64,000 bases of DNA from Phlebotomus papatasi (lineage: Eukaryota > Arthropoda > Insecta > Diptera > Psychodidae): contig NC_077223.1 of the NCBI RefSeq assembly GCF_024763615.1, positions 14,756,001 to 14,820,000 on the forward strand, in the 5' to 3' direction. Positions within the stretch are counted from its first letter, which is position 1; every line of letters starts with the position of its first letter. Below the pieces are notes generated by a model. It searched no databases. It saw only the letters and a list, made by a program, of their open reading frames with translations, and was not told where the DNA came from. Position numbers and translations under genes: made by a program. Shown one piece after another: positions 11,401 through 23,400 of the stretch.

Positions 11401-14400
11401 TTAATAAACTTGTCAACGCTCAGACAAATTGTCTTGCAATATTTTATGTTTTTGCAGTAGGGGGAGGCTTTGATGTTTCGCACATACGCTACCATCGGAC
11501 ACTTCGAATTTCTCCGGTATTACTTTATAACTTTCACTGATGGCTATATATTTTAGTAGCTAGTCTTAAATCACACCTTTCCTGAAAAAATTGGGAGTCT
11601 AATCCTTTTCCCCTAGTTTTAGGAAACAAAAATTAAAAACAGGTCCAAAACTGTAATTTTGCTGTGCAATATTTCATACGATTGTGCAGAATTAATATCA
11701 CTTTTCTGAAAAACTACTATCACAGAGGGTAGAAGGGTTATTAGGAATCAGATTTAAGTAAAAATCTTTTGGGCTGAACAGGCACTTTTTGTGGGTGGAA
11801 CAAAATTCACAAACTTGACTCAGATTCATCGATCGCACATAGAAGACATGGCTTCTCTCACATTTTCCAAGAAACTTCATTTTAGATGCGATCCCTCATA
11901 TTCACATCTATTGTAATCTACCGATTTGATCCACCACTAAAAAGGAAAACTTAAAAATCGTAAAGTTGATAAACAAGAAGTAATTTGACTCAAATAGGTT
12001 GCAGTTGAGTAATTATTAAGCAATTTTGGATTTCTTTGATATAAAAATATTTTTCAAGCTTGCACAAACTGAATGTGCAATGAAAGAATCACATCTGCAA
12101 TAAGCTCATACAGTTTACAACTGCTTTTTGACAATCTTTGACATAACCTCACTATTGTGTTGTTTTGCATGACAAAGAAAAGAAATTGTCCGTAAGAAGA
12201 TGTTTTGTGAAAATTTTAGCTTGTTCACCTGCTGAAGCTCAATATCTGTGCTAAATCCCGATTCCTGCAGCTGCAGGAACAGAGAAATCTTCAATGATGC
12301 GCATTCAAACGTTTTTGTGCATATCCGGCTCCGTGGAGGAATGGTGGAATCTTGTGTGGTATTCTCGCTTGCTGAGTTTTAGTCAATTTTTAGCTTTAAA
12401 AACTTATTGATTCGTGTAAATTTGGTGATATTTGGACTTTTCAAGAAAGTATTCATCAGATTTAACCGTTTCCGGAGTGAAATTCTCGTAGAATCAAGCA
12501 AAAAAATGGTTTTTAATGTCAATAAAACATCTCTCAGAAAAGTTCCAAAAAAGTGATATTAAAATGTTTTATTCCTTATAAAAATGGTTTAATCAAGTAG
12601 ATTAGAGTTCCCTTTAAACAATGATGTGCAACTTTTAGTGTCCGGTGCAAAATTTACGGTGAAAATGGGGTGTTCAATGATGGCGTGAATCGTGTGCGAT
12701 AATAGAAACTTGATTCATCTATCGGACAAATCGCCATTAAATTTTCATTTTCCTCTGGAGGAAAATCTAAGGATTTCCTGGGATTTTGTTTGGTGGGATT
12801 ATGAACCTTATAAGTAAGACATTTTTTTGGCATAGTTGGAGAATCCATACGGTTTGCATGGTAGTCAGAAAAACTCACTGAACTTGAACATCATTTTTGT
12901 GTGCGAAAGTTCAAAGCCTCCCCCTACAGTATTTGATATTTTTTCACTGAAAGTCACTTTGATATTAACTAAGCTTCGCTCTAATATCATTATTTAATAA
13001 TGTTTTCCAAAAAAATAAAGAAAGTAGGTGAGATTGTTAAGAATCTCACCTAATACGGATGTGGTGAAATAGGGCTTACTTTTTTCGGTTGTGTAAGTAC
13101 TTTTCGCCACTCATTTTTCCAAGCATTTTACAAGTGGCGCACCTCGCGGAATTTAGTTGAAACAGACGTAATTGTCAATTTATTTTTGTCGCAAACAAAA
13201 AATGTGCAAAAAATCATTCGAAATACTCTAATAATTGTCTAATATAGGTGTTAAATAAGAAAAGTACTGTGCAATGTACTTTTGCGGGTTTTCGAAAGCT
13301 GCTGTTTCTTAAAAATCAATTAAAAACAAGTGGCGAAAAAGTGCTTACACAGTGGCGAAAAAGTGTTTACAAAGTGGCGAAAAGTACTGAAACATGCATT
13401 GTTGCAGGAAATGTATTTTTTCAACTAGATGCCCAAAAATTCCCGGAAAGTCTCCTGGTTCATTAGAGAGACAATGCTTCAAAGCACTTGTACAGAAAAT
13501 TTCTTTTTATTTCGACAAAAATTGTAAGAATTACAAGGGTACAAAACCTTAAGGTGGCGAAAAGGGCTTACTCTACCCTAAATTAATGTACAGAATTTAA
13601 ATTCAGTGACCGTTAAGACGCATGTTTGAGGGCGACTCCACGCGGCCTCATAATAGATAAAAAAATTTTCTTTTCAAAAAATTCATCTATTAATCTGTAG
13701 AAAACTAATCCCTAAATATGAACATTTAATCTCAAGTATTTCTAGTACATTGACTGAATGTGTTAAAAATGCATTTGAAATTAAACTTTTTCTTAAGTGT
13801 CCACCTTTCCACAATTCACCCTAAATTGATTTTTTTTGTTACTTCTTATTGAGGAGTGCTGCTTGGAATCATTGTAGATAGTTTATCGTTTTTGTTTTCT
13901 CTAAAATCACTCTTAATACATTTTTAAAATGAATGAAATTATAGACATAGCTTTGGGTAATATTTCGGCCACCTAGATTCCCATTGTTCCTTTCCCTTCC
14001 TGAATTTTTCCAAAGTTTTTTCACATCATACCGTTCGCCGAAACGACATTATTATTTTTTTTTAATTTTGTAATCTTTATAATATTAAAAAAAAAGCTAA
14101 AAAAAGTATGGAAATTTGACAAACAAAAGAAGTGGCCGAAATTGTAAGCTGGCCGAAATTTGGTACACCTCTTCTGATTAAAAGAAAAAGTCAGGGGGAC
14201 TTAATTTTTTATCGAAAGCTCTTAGTCCCAGCTATAATTTACTAAAATTTGAGATCGATCGATGCCATAGGGGCTGAGTTATTGAGAAAACAAAATTTGG
14301 GGGTATTCCAAAATGTCTGACATCACCAAAGAATTATTTTTTTTTAATTGTCTTTGTAGATTTTTCTCAATCCATATTTCAAAATTGTTTCTTTTGAATA

Positions 14401-17400
14401 AAGATAAGGATAATCATTTTATCTGTGGAAGGTTCGACACAATTTTCTTGATTTTTCCGAAAAGTGCAGAATAATTCTTCCAAAAATATATTCATAATTA
14501 AATATGAAGCAAGGGGAGAAATGGTTTCATTTGCAAAATTATTCTTACCTTTCCGAGGGGCTCAGTAGAGGTGTTCCATTGGATTTTGGCGTTGATGTGC
14601 CACCGAAACGTGACACTCTCGGATAGGAAGAGGTTGGCGTCTGTCTCTGAGGAATTCTCGACGGCGTCGCGTCGTCTGATAGAAAAAAAACAAGGAAATT
14701 AGAACGCCTTAGACATGATTCCTCAGTTCTTCGTGATTCTGAAGTTAAGTATTTTACTCACCAGATCCATCGAGTGATAATTGTGATCCCTGTCGCGATG
14801 GTGGTTTAGATCCTGGACGACTCGATGGCCTCGAGCCGGGCTTGGAATTTTCCCTTGATCCGGGAGTTCTATAGAATCAAATGAAGTGTTAATTAATTGA
14901 AACAATTTCGGTTTGGTAAAACAGACAAAGGACACTCACCTTAGAGATGGTGTGCGTGAGGAGAAACGCCTTCCAAGTCCGGAAGAACTCTCATTATCGC
15001 TGAGAGAGTCAGGAGTTGACGCGGACAAGGATGATCTTGTTGGACGTGACATCGCCACAGAACGTTGTGATCTTTCGCGGATCTTTTAAAAAATAAGTAG
15101 AAAAAAATGATGCATGATTCAAAGATGCTCAGAGATATTATTTATCTAATAACAAAAACGCTGTTCAACAAAAAAATTAAAAGATTAACAACATAAATAT
15201 TAAAAAAATAAAGAAAAATATTTTGCTTTTATAAGCTTTGTTAGGAATATTTTGATCGTTTCATTCCATTGTATCCCTAAACTTGTCATTCTGGTAACAA
15301 AATAATCAATTTTTCAATATAAAAAGCTCTCAATTTTGAGATAGAACACTATGGAATACAAAGATCAATTTGTCTTTTTGGGTATACAGGTTTGCTGTAA
15401 GCATATTCAATTGGATTTCGATTAAAAATATAAAGCATTGTTTTCTTGTTATTTTTTGCTAGCACTGTGTTCATATTTGAAATATAATAATTTATTTAGG
15501 ACAATATTAGCTTAAAATATTTTTTGTCACTGTCATGAAAATAATAATAATAATAATATTACTAAAATTCTGTGCAGAATTTTGAAATGAACTCACTTTC
15601 TATTTAACATGAGATTACTGTGTTAATTCTGACCCAGAAAACTGGTTAATCTGTCTCTTTTTAGTAACATTCTTGCCTAAGGACATTTAAGTCTTGGAAG
15701 AATGTGTGCCAATAGAAAGAGGATACCATTAAAAACTTAATGAAATTTTATTGGCTCTTAAAGTGTTATTAAATAAACAACTTTCACTTGTTCTTTGAAT
15801 TAAAAATTTCAGATGTGTATCATAAAAATATGTCCTGGAGGGGAATTCTGTTACGATATGACAATGTCATATGACAAATTCAAGTGTTTAAACGGTTAAT
15901 TCGGCAGTACTAATCGAATAACCGATTCATGTCAATCACTAAGACCTTCATGGACTTCATAGAGCCTCTTGCAAAGACCATTATACATCTGATCTTTAGT
16001 GTTATCCTGTTTTCGAATTTATTATGAACATTTGTCATATGACATTGTCATATCCTTACAGAATTCAAACAAACTTTTATTTCACTTTACATTTCAAGTT
16101 TTATTTTTTGGTTAAAAAAATAAAACGTGGTTAAAAAGAAAATGGTTAAAAGGAACGATAGTATTGTATTTCCTTGCTCCGCCCACAATTAATTTTTAAT
16201 TGCGCCTCATTAAGAGACTATGTTTAATTGAAACTAAAATTTTTGAGTTTTATAATCGAGTAGTATCATAAGATCTTTTTTTTTTTAAATCAATATTACA
16301 GAAAGATGAAAACAGGCCCAAAAGAATCGCTAAAAAATAGGCCACGCCCTCTTGTGATTTTACAAGTGGCTTATGACATCACAAAATTCTCTTTTGGCCT
16401 AGCACAAACTCAAAATCTTTCGGAAAAGCTTTAAATACTTAACAAATTTATGAGTTTGATCTTGAAAAATCCATAAAAAGGTCACAAAATGACCTTATAA
16501 GAACAAACAGATTAAAAAAATCACACAATATAATTAGCGGTATAGTGCTCGCTGTATGATACAAGATACAAGTGTTGCGAGTTCGACTTCTTTTTTAAAG
16601 GCGTATAAATTACATCCAAGGAGCTTTTATGTATTGAATTTAACAGGGCGTGAACTAACAATCTCATATATTAGGTGAGATTCTTAACAATCTCACCTAC
16701 TATTTTATTTTATGTTTATTACTATCATTGAAAGGTTTAAGAATTAATATAATTCTAAGAGGCGTGGCTTACTTTTCAGAAAAAAATGAATGCAAATAAG
16801 GCTAAGGGGACAACTGAGGGTAGTTTACACATAGTTATAATGTATCCCTTTGCTAAATTTCAAATTCAGGGTATAGATTTTGAAAAGCATGTGATCGAGA
16901 ATATTTCCCGGCGAGGCTTAGTTAGCAAGATAAATATTTTTTCTTTACAAATGTAAATGGGGAGTATTTCATTCTAAATGATTAACAAAAAATTAAATTT
17001 TATCTGAAAAAAATCAAAATGACCAGGAAAAAATTAAAAATGAACAGAAAAAATAAGATGTAGGGTAAAGTGGTACAAATTGGACAATGGTACAATTTGG
17101 ACAGGGCTTTTTGTCTTGATAAATTTAGTACTTCATTTTTATTTGTATATTTTTAATGCTTTAGTTTTATAATTTGGTTTTTTGTGCTTAAAAACAAATT
17201 TTGTACTGTATTTATCAAGAAAAAAACCATGTCCAACTTGTACCGGCGAATTGTCCAACTTGTAACACTAATTCCAAATTATAACGCTTTACCCTAGTCC
17301 GTAAAAAATATAAATTGACCAGTAACAAATAAAATTAAAATTTAACCATGTGTAAAATTGAAAATGAGAATTAAAAAAATCAAATCGAAGTATTCAAAAT

Positions 17401-20400
17401 TAAAAGTGATTAGCAAAAAATGATAATGAGCAGTAAGAATAATCAATTTCATTAGTAAAAAAATAGTTTCGGTTGAGCAATAATAATAAATGATGGTACA
17501 ACATTCCATGAAGGAACAGGGCCTTCCCGCAAGAGAATTTTGGTTGAGTGAAACAAGAAAATTCAAAACTTATTGACCGATTTTTATTTTTCACTTACCA
17601 AATCGATTATATTTTACTGATTATTTTTACTTTTTTGTTGAATATCCTATTATTCTTCACAGACCAAATTGCATATATTTACTGACCATTTCTATTATTT
17701 TACTGCTATTTTTTATTTATTTTTTGCTTACTAACTTCTATTTTACTGAACATTTTATTAATTTTTCTTATTTATTATTTCTTATTGTTGGTATTATTTT
17801 TTTGCTAACTACATTATATTTATTTTTTTATTGCTCAATATTTATTTTTGCTTAGGAGAGAGTGGGGCAATTTCACGCAGCTCAACTTTTTCCAGAACTC
17901 ATTTACTAAAAGAATATGAATCATAAACTAAGTATGTTCTGTTAGTTTCTTTTGACTTTATTTTCAAAAGTATTGCATGCATGAAATTACCCTACCCTCC
18001 CCTACCATTTTACTAATCTAGTTTAATTTTTACCTTTCGATTTTATTATTTTACTGACCTTTTTTTTTAATAAAATTCTGCTTTTCTAATTTTGTCTATT
18101 TTTCTTTAAATTTTATAAGGGGAAGTGGGGCACCTCTGAATGTGGGGCAGCTTTGAAATTGACATTTTTCTCCTATGTTTAAATGGAAATGAGCCATTTC
18201 ATAATGTAATTTAGCTTCTTAATCTGTTTGTGCAGCTAAATTATATCACGATAAGGCTCAATTTTATTTAAAAATATGTGAAAAATTCTAATTTTAAACT
18301 GCCCCACTTTCCCTTACTGGTCATATTCTTTACTGCTCATATTTTAATGTTTTTACTGACGAAATTTAATTTTTTGCTGACAATATTTTTTTTTACTAAT
18401 TTTATTTAAATTTATTTTTAATAATTAAATTTAATAATTTAACCCTGCAGTATTGATCCAAAATCGGTGAAAATATTACCCTTTTTAGGTGTATTAGGGG
18501 TTAAAGTTACCCTTTTCTATGTTAATTTTACCCTTAAAAAGGTGTAAAATTAACATTAAAAAACGTTGATATATTTTTACACCTAAAATGTGTTAAAGTT
18601 ATGTGAAAACAAAGTTAATCGCACCCTCTTTTTTCTCAGTGGAAAGTCATGACAGTGACTTACAGCGCAGATTAGGTATAGCATTTGCTCAAAGCTTGCA
18701 TCCATTGTGGTAATATTATAGCAAGAAATGCATTGTAAATTTACCAATTTGCGCGTTGTTAATTTTATCTTTGCTGCAGAACTGAGAGACTAAACAAAAA
18801 TAGAATAATGCTAAACCAATTTAAAAAAAAAATCGTGTGAGAAGCAGTTAAACTTACCCAGTGCGTGGAGGGATGACAATGGGGCGCGTGTGGACTTAGA
18901 GACGTACTCCAGGCGTCTCCGCGCAGAAAGAGCGTCCCACCGGCGCCCATGTGAAGCGGAAATGCGCACGGTACTTGCTCTTGTGCCCTCAATCGCTCAA
19001 ATATTGGCATCAACTCGGCCAAATGCTCATCGACTGTGTGTCAGTTGTGTATTTAGAATTTATCCAAATGTCAAAAGACAATCTCTTTATAGACTCTTTA
19101 TCATTTTTTTTTCTTGTAATACTTCTTTTTTTTGTGGTGGAATGGGATATTGAATGGGACAAATGGAAAAGATAATATTTGTCTCACGATTTACTGAATA
19201 ATGATTGATCAATGGTGTGTCTTCGTGTGTATACAGAAAATGATCATTTAATTGTCTATATTTTCGTCTGATGCCTCACGACTACCAACATTCTTTTTTT
19301 GTTTTTTTTTTTAAACTATTTTTCAAGTTTTATTTCTCCTAATCGAAGAAAAATTGTGCGCTTTATTCCTATTTTGTGCATTTGGAATTATAGAAAAGTT
19401 TTGGGGAAGTACCCAAGAGATAGGAAAAGGATATAATTCAGTCTAAGAAATCCACCCAAAAAAACAAAAAGATTTTCTTTCAACCGAGAAGAAAGTCACA
19501 AACTAAGAAGGATATTTTTTACTATTCACTCCTTTTCTTCAATCTCAATATCAGTAGATCAGAGTTGAAAAGGCAATAGCGTAGAGAATTTTGATAAAAG
19601 AAATACAATTCCAAGTTAAATTGAATAACTAAAATTGTAGCTTTCAACTCTGATCAATTGTCCACCTACCTTAAGATCCTGATGCTATATTTCCTCCAGA
19701 ATTTACCATATTTTATCAGTGTATTTTACATAATTCCCGCCACCGTGAAGAGTTAGAAAGTATTTTCGTAATTTTTGTTCCCGAAGGAATAAGAAAGAGA
19801 GAAAGGTCAAAAGACTTGAATGTTACCTTCATGATGGGTCCTTGGCTGCTCAAGATTGGCGAGGATGCACTCGAATCCTGAGCTCCAGGCGTCGAGAGAC
19901 GTGGCCTGAATGCCGCCATACTCTGTGATACGCCGTCCGCCAACGTAAACTGCTCCCTCAATTCCACATTCGTTCGACCCTTGGCTACATTCAATTGCAA
20001 ATAAAAAGGACATTTTTTGTCTGGCTTTTTTCACAACATCAAGACATTTCTCTTTTTTTTTTTTTTGAACACATTAAAAGTGTCAAAAATACAATACAAA
20101 AAATACTAAATAGAAAAAAATAACTAGCATTTTTCATTGCGCAAAATTAAAACAATAAATAAATTATAATGTCACACAGAAAATTAAGTTTGTGGCGTAT
20201 TTAAAGGGTTTTTTCTTGTCTCTTCAGAAATTTCCCATAAAAGAAAATTAAAAAAAAAAAATTGTTAAAGCATTCTGAGGCATTATTTTTTTTAGCGTGC
20301 AAATATCACATTAATCACGCAATTAATAACAAGTTAATTAGCTTTCAAACACCTCATTTTCTCATCGTGTTATTTTTTTCCAGTGTTTAAGCAAGTCAAA

Positions 20401-23400
20401 CAAAATTAAAAATCTGTTGGTGTATTTGGCAAAGTCTTCCACTGAAATTCGTCTGAAGTCAAAATACGATTGGCTTCTATTTAATTAAAACAATCATCAA
20501 AAGATCAACTTTGTATTTTTTTAAATACATCTAAAAAAACATCAAGCAATTTGCAAACATTTGTGAAAGAAAATAAAGATCACAAAAAAAATCAAACACT
20601 TGAAAAACCGAAAATGTTAATTTTTCTCAAACAACATTTCTTACCTCTTTTTCCCCTCAACATTCATTTTTTTATGACTATTTTTTTTTAAACTACAAAC
20701 GGAAATTTACGAAAGAAAGAAGGAAGAAATTTTAGAAGTAATCGTTTGTGCGTTTTCACATAGAACTAATTAGACATATTTACAAGGTGATAAAAATGAC
20801 CTTTGAACTTTTTCTCTATACAAAGAAAATATTGAAAAATATCATCGCTTGCATCGACCACTGCAGTATCTACACTTGATGCAAACAAATGACAGAAAAG
20901 TCGTGTCTTGCATGAAATACAGATACAACAGAAATTCAGGGTTGATGCAACCGACGATATCTTCTAATCACATTTCCTAATTTGTATTTTAGATCCAAAA
21001 AACGAAATTCTTAATCTCCGTATTATAAATTCATTAAAAAAACTAGAGGATCTACCTGATTTTAATATAATAAATTCTTTCTAAATACCCTAGATACGGG
21101 TAAACTTTCCACCCTTGGTACTTATTCATTATTGAAAGATTAAAAATTTACTATGTTTTCAAGTGGCGTAGGTTATGTCTAGAAGAGGATCTTTTGAGAT
21201 TGAAAGATTCTCCAATTCTAGCGTTTAAGCCTTTAAGGACGATTGGGTCACCGGTGACCCAAAAATTATTTTTTTCCCTACGATCTTCTAAAGTTATGCT
21301 TTGCTCTAAAAAGTCAGAAAAAGTGATTTTTTTTCTGACCTCCGATTTTTGACCTTCTCGTCCTTAAAGGGTTAAAAGGAATCAACACTTAAGCGTATAC
21401 TTCGGGAGAGAAAGTCATTAAGACTTAACAAAAAAACATTGTCAAGAGAGAGACATCTGATTAATTCCAGTCGTCAAATACAAACTGGTAAGAATATGTA
21501 AATAAGGTAAGCTTTTCTTTAATTCTATAACATAATGATAGTATAACTGAATGGACATAAATAGATCGAGTCGATAAAGACCAACCGTAAGCGCTAGAAT
21601 TAAAGAAAAGCTTACGAAGAGCAGGAGTACACAACAAAGTCACCCGCATCTACGGCATTTAAGTGATAAAACTCCCGTATTATTTTTTAAACTGACGTAT
21701 TAAAAAACAAATTGAAAGCTGGACACCAATATCTCTTTTGAAAGCGGTAGTGTAAAGATATCAATTCAGAGTGAAACTCCTCAATTCTTCAAAGCTTTCG
21801 GCGTATCAGTGGCTACAGTGTCTTTTTCATTTGACGAAATTTAGCGATAAAAATTATATTCAGTCAGTAAATGTATGGAAGACACAGAACAAGTTACTCA
21901 ACTTGTACCTCCTTAGTGTAATTAAGTAAAATATGCAATAAAAATCTCTCCTCTCTAGCCACTGATGAAGGTATGCAGTACAGTATGCCAAAAGCTTTTT
22001 GGAAAACTGAGGAGTTTCACTCAGAAATTGATACCATCTCACTAAGGCTTCCGGAAGGAACATATGGTGTTCTGCTTTCATCTTACTTTACGGAGTTATA
22101 ATCTAGGAGAACGTCTAAAATTAGCGTGAATTTTTTGTGACTTTGCTAATCAATCGATCAATATGAACTTTTCAAGGATTATTACATATGTCTTGAGGAA
22201 CAAAAAATAATTTTTTATTTCAACTTTAAATACAAAATGGCAACACAGCAGTGCGTGGACTCAGGCAGGGACGATATTGGTCGATATTTTTGAGGCTTGG
22301 GGTTCTCCACGGCGAGCAGTAGAACTGAAGTAATTTTCATTGAATTGACTTGAAATTTTCAGGGCAGCTGCTTAAATAGATTCTCTAGAGAAGTTCATAG
22401 GATTTTTAAGAGCGATAAACAGTTACATTTATTATAAATAATTAAAGTCAATTTTTTGGAGAAAAAATCACGTTTTTTTCAAGTTGCTGCCAAAATAAAA
22501 TCAATATTACTCCATTATCCTATATACTTCTCTAGAGAATCTATCTAAGCAGCTGCACTTTAAATTTCAAGTCAATAGGATGAAAATTACTGCAGTTCTA
22601 CTGCTCGCCGCGGAGTGCCTCAAAAAAATCGACCTCCAGTGTGCATACTGCACTGGTGCGTTGCATTTTGTAAATAATTTCTTCCCTAATTTTATTAGTT
22701 TATACGCCAAATAAAGCTTATTCCAGATGAAGTCAAAGAACTTGGATTGCTTCCAAAAATATGATTGAAGCGTCATTTACGACTGCTTGAGGGATTTCTC
22801 ATGATCCAAAAAGTTCTCGGGCACTAATTAATTGTCTTTTAGTGAAGTTTTAGGAAATTACAAAAGTTTGGCAAAAACTAGAAATACAGATGGATCGATT
22901 TTTTATTTTCGTGGAAGCTAATAAAAACTGAAGAATTTCCCTTTTTGTGGTTCCTTACGAATTAAATTTCCTCTAATTTTTATTGTGAGAAATTTTCATC
23001 AAAATGAAGCTTTTTGAAATAAATCTTTTTCACATGTATTTGTAATGGCCTGTGCATACGTAATATAGGAAGTTTCCGTCTACATTTGGCACATTGAATC
23101 AAACTGTTTAGGTACGGCTGTATAATGGCAACTACACACTAGAGAAATTTATGTCCATATTGAAGATTTTTCCTAGACAAGCGTAGATAATTTGCTTCAA
23201 TATGGACATAGATTTCTCTAGGTTGTAGAGGCCATAAGGGAAACTCAAAAATTTTTCAATGTCAAATATGGACATAAATTTCTCTAGCTGTACACACTAG
23301 AGAAATTTATGTCAATATTTTACATCATTGAACAAATTATTTTGACGATTTACTTCATTATCCTAAATATTGATGAAAACCATGAAAACTTCCTATAATA

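Larger units (their letters stand above)
11458..12926 (-). mobile_element. 1.47-kb TA-flanked DNA element, copy 1
   Basis: The termini GGGGGAGGCTTTGA and TCAAAGCCTCCCCC are flanked by TA (11458-11459, 12925-12926). Inverted similarity extends about 26 bp to TTCGCACA. It is near full-length homologous to 48,090-49,562 in opposite orientation, and both carry the same two short ORFs in the same order. There is no recognisable transposase. TA duplication suggests the Tc1/mariner/pogo group, but the G-rich ends are not ones I recognise. Confidence 0.8.
11171..13580. mobile_element. Middle TA-flanked DNA element (2.4 kb with insert)
   Basis: The left end TAGGGTAGAGTCAGTACTT and right end GGGCTTACTCTACCCTA are inverted over GGGTAGAGT, with TA at both borders. 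Subterminal copies of AGTGGCGAAAAAGTG occur in tandem near 13.33-13.39 kb and again at both ends, a typical arrangement for transposase binding. Without the 1.47-kb insert the element is about 0.94 kb. It has no transposase. Confidence 0.7.
8967..13823. mobile_element. Outer TA-flanked DNA transposon remnant (4.9 kb with inserts)
   Basis: The left end TAGGGTGAAATGTGGAAAG and right end CTTTCCACAATTCACCCTA are inverted repeats with one mismatch, with TA at each edge (8967-8968 and 13822-13823). Inside are a decayed pogo/psq-type transposase fragment (10.16-10.45 kb), a foldback (9.2-9.95 kb) and another TA element (11,171-13,580). Subterminal motifs such as TTGTCCAACTTTC recur near 10.65 kb. 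It is consistent with an old Tc1/mariner-pogo superfamily element. Confidence 0.6.
8462..14548 (-). other. Last shot intron with stacked transposons
   Basis: This 6.1-kb intron contains no coding exon that I can support. Most of it is a three-level nest of TA-flanked DNA elements (8,967-13,823). A possible MITE follows at 13,955-14,170, and 14,216-14,330 matches part of the HINE-like element. Confidence 0.75.
15083..18857 (-). other. shot intron with several small inverted-repeat elements
   Basis: No coding signal. It contains elements at 15,842-16,068, 17,061-17,296, 17,863-18,004, 18,116-18,316 and 18,443-18,641, a tRNA-like box near 16.55 kb, and the 28-bp palindrome at 16,672. The stretch 17.3-18.1 kb is very AT-rich with repeated TTTACTGAC-like words. 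Confidence 0.65.
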
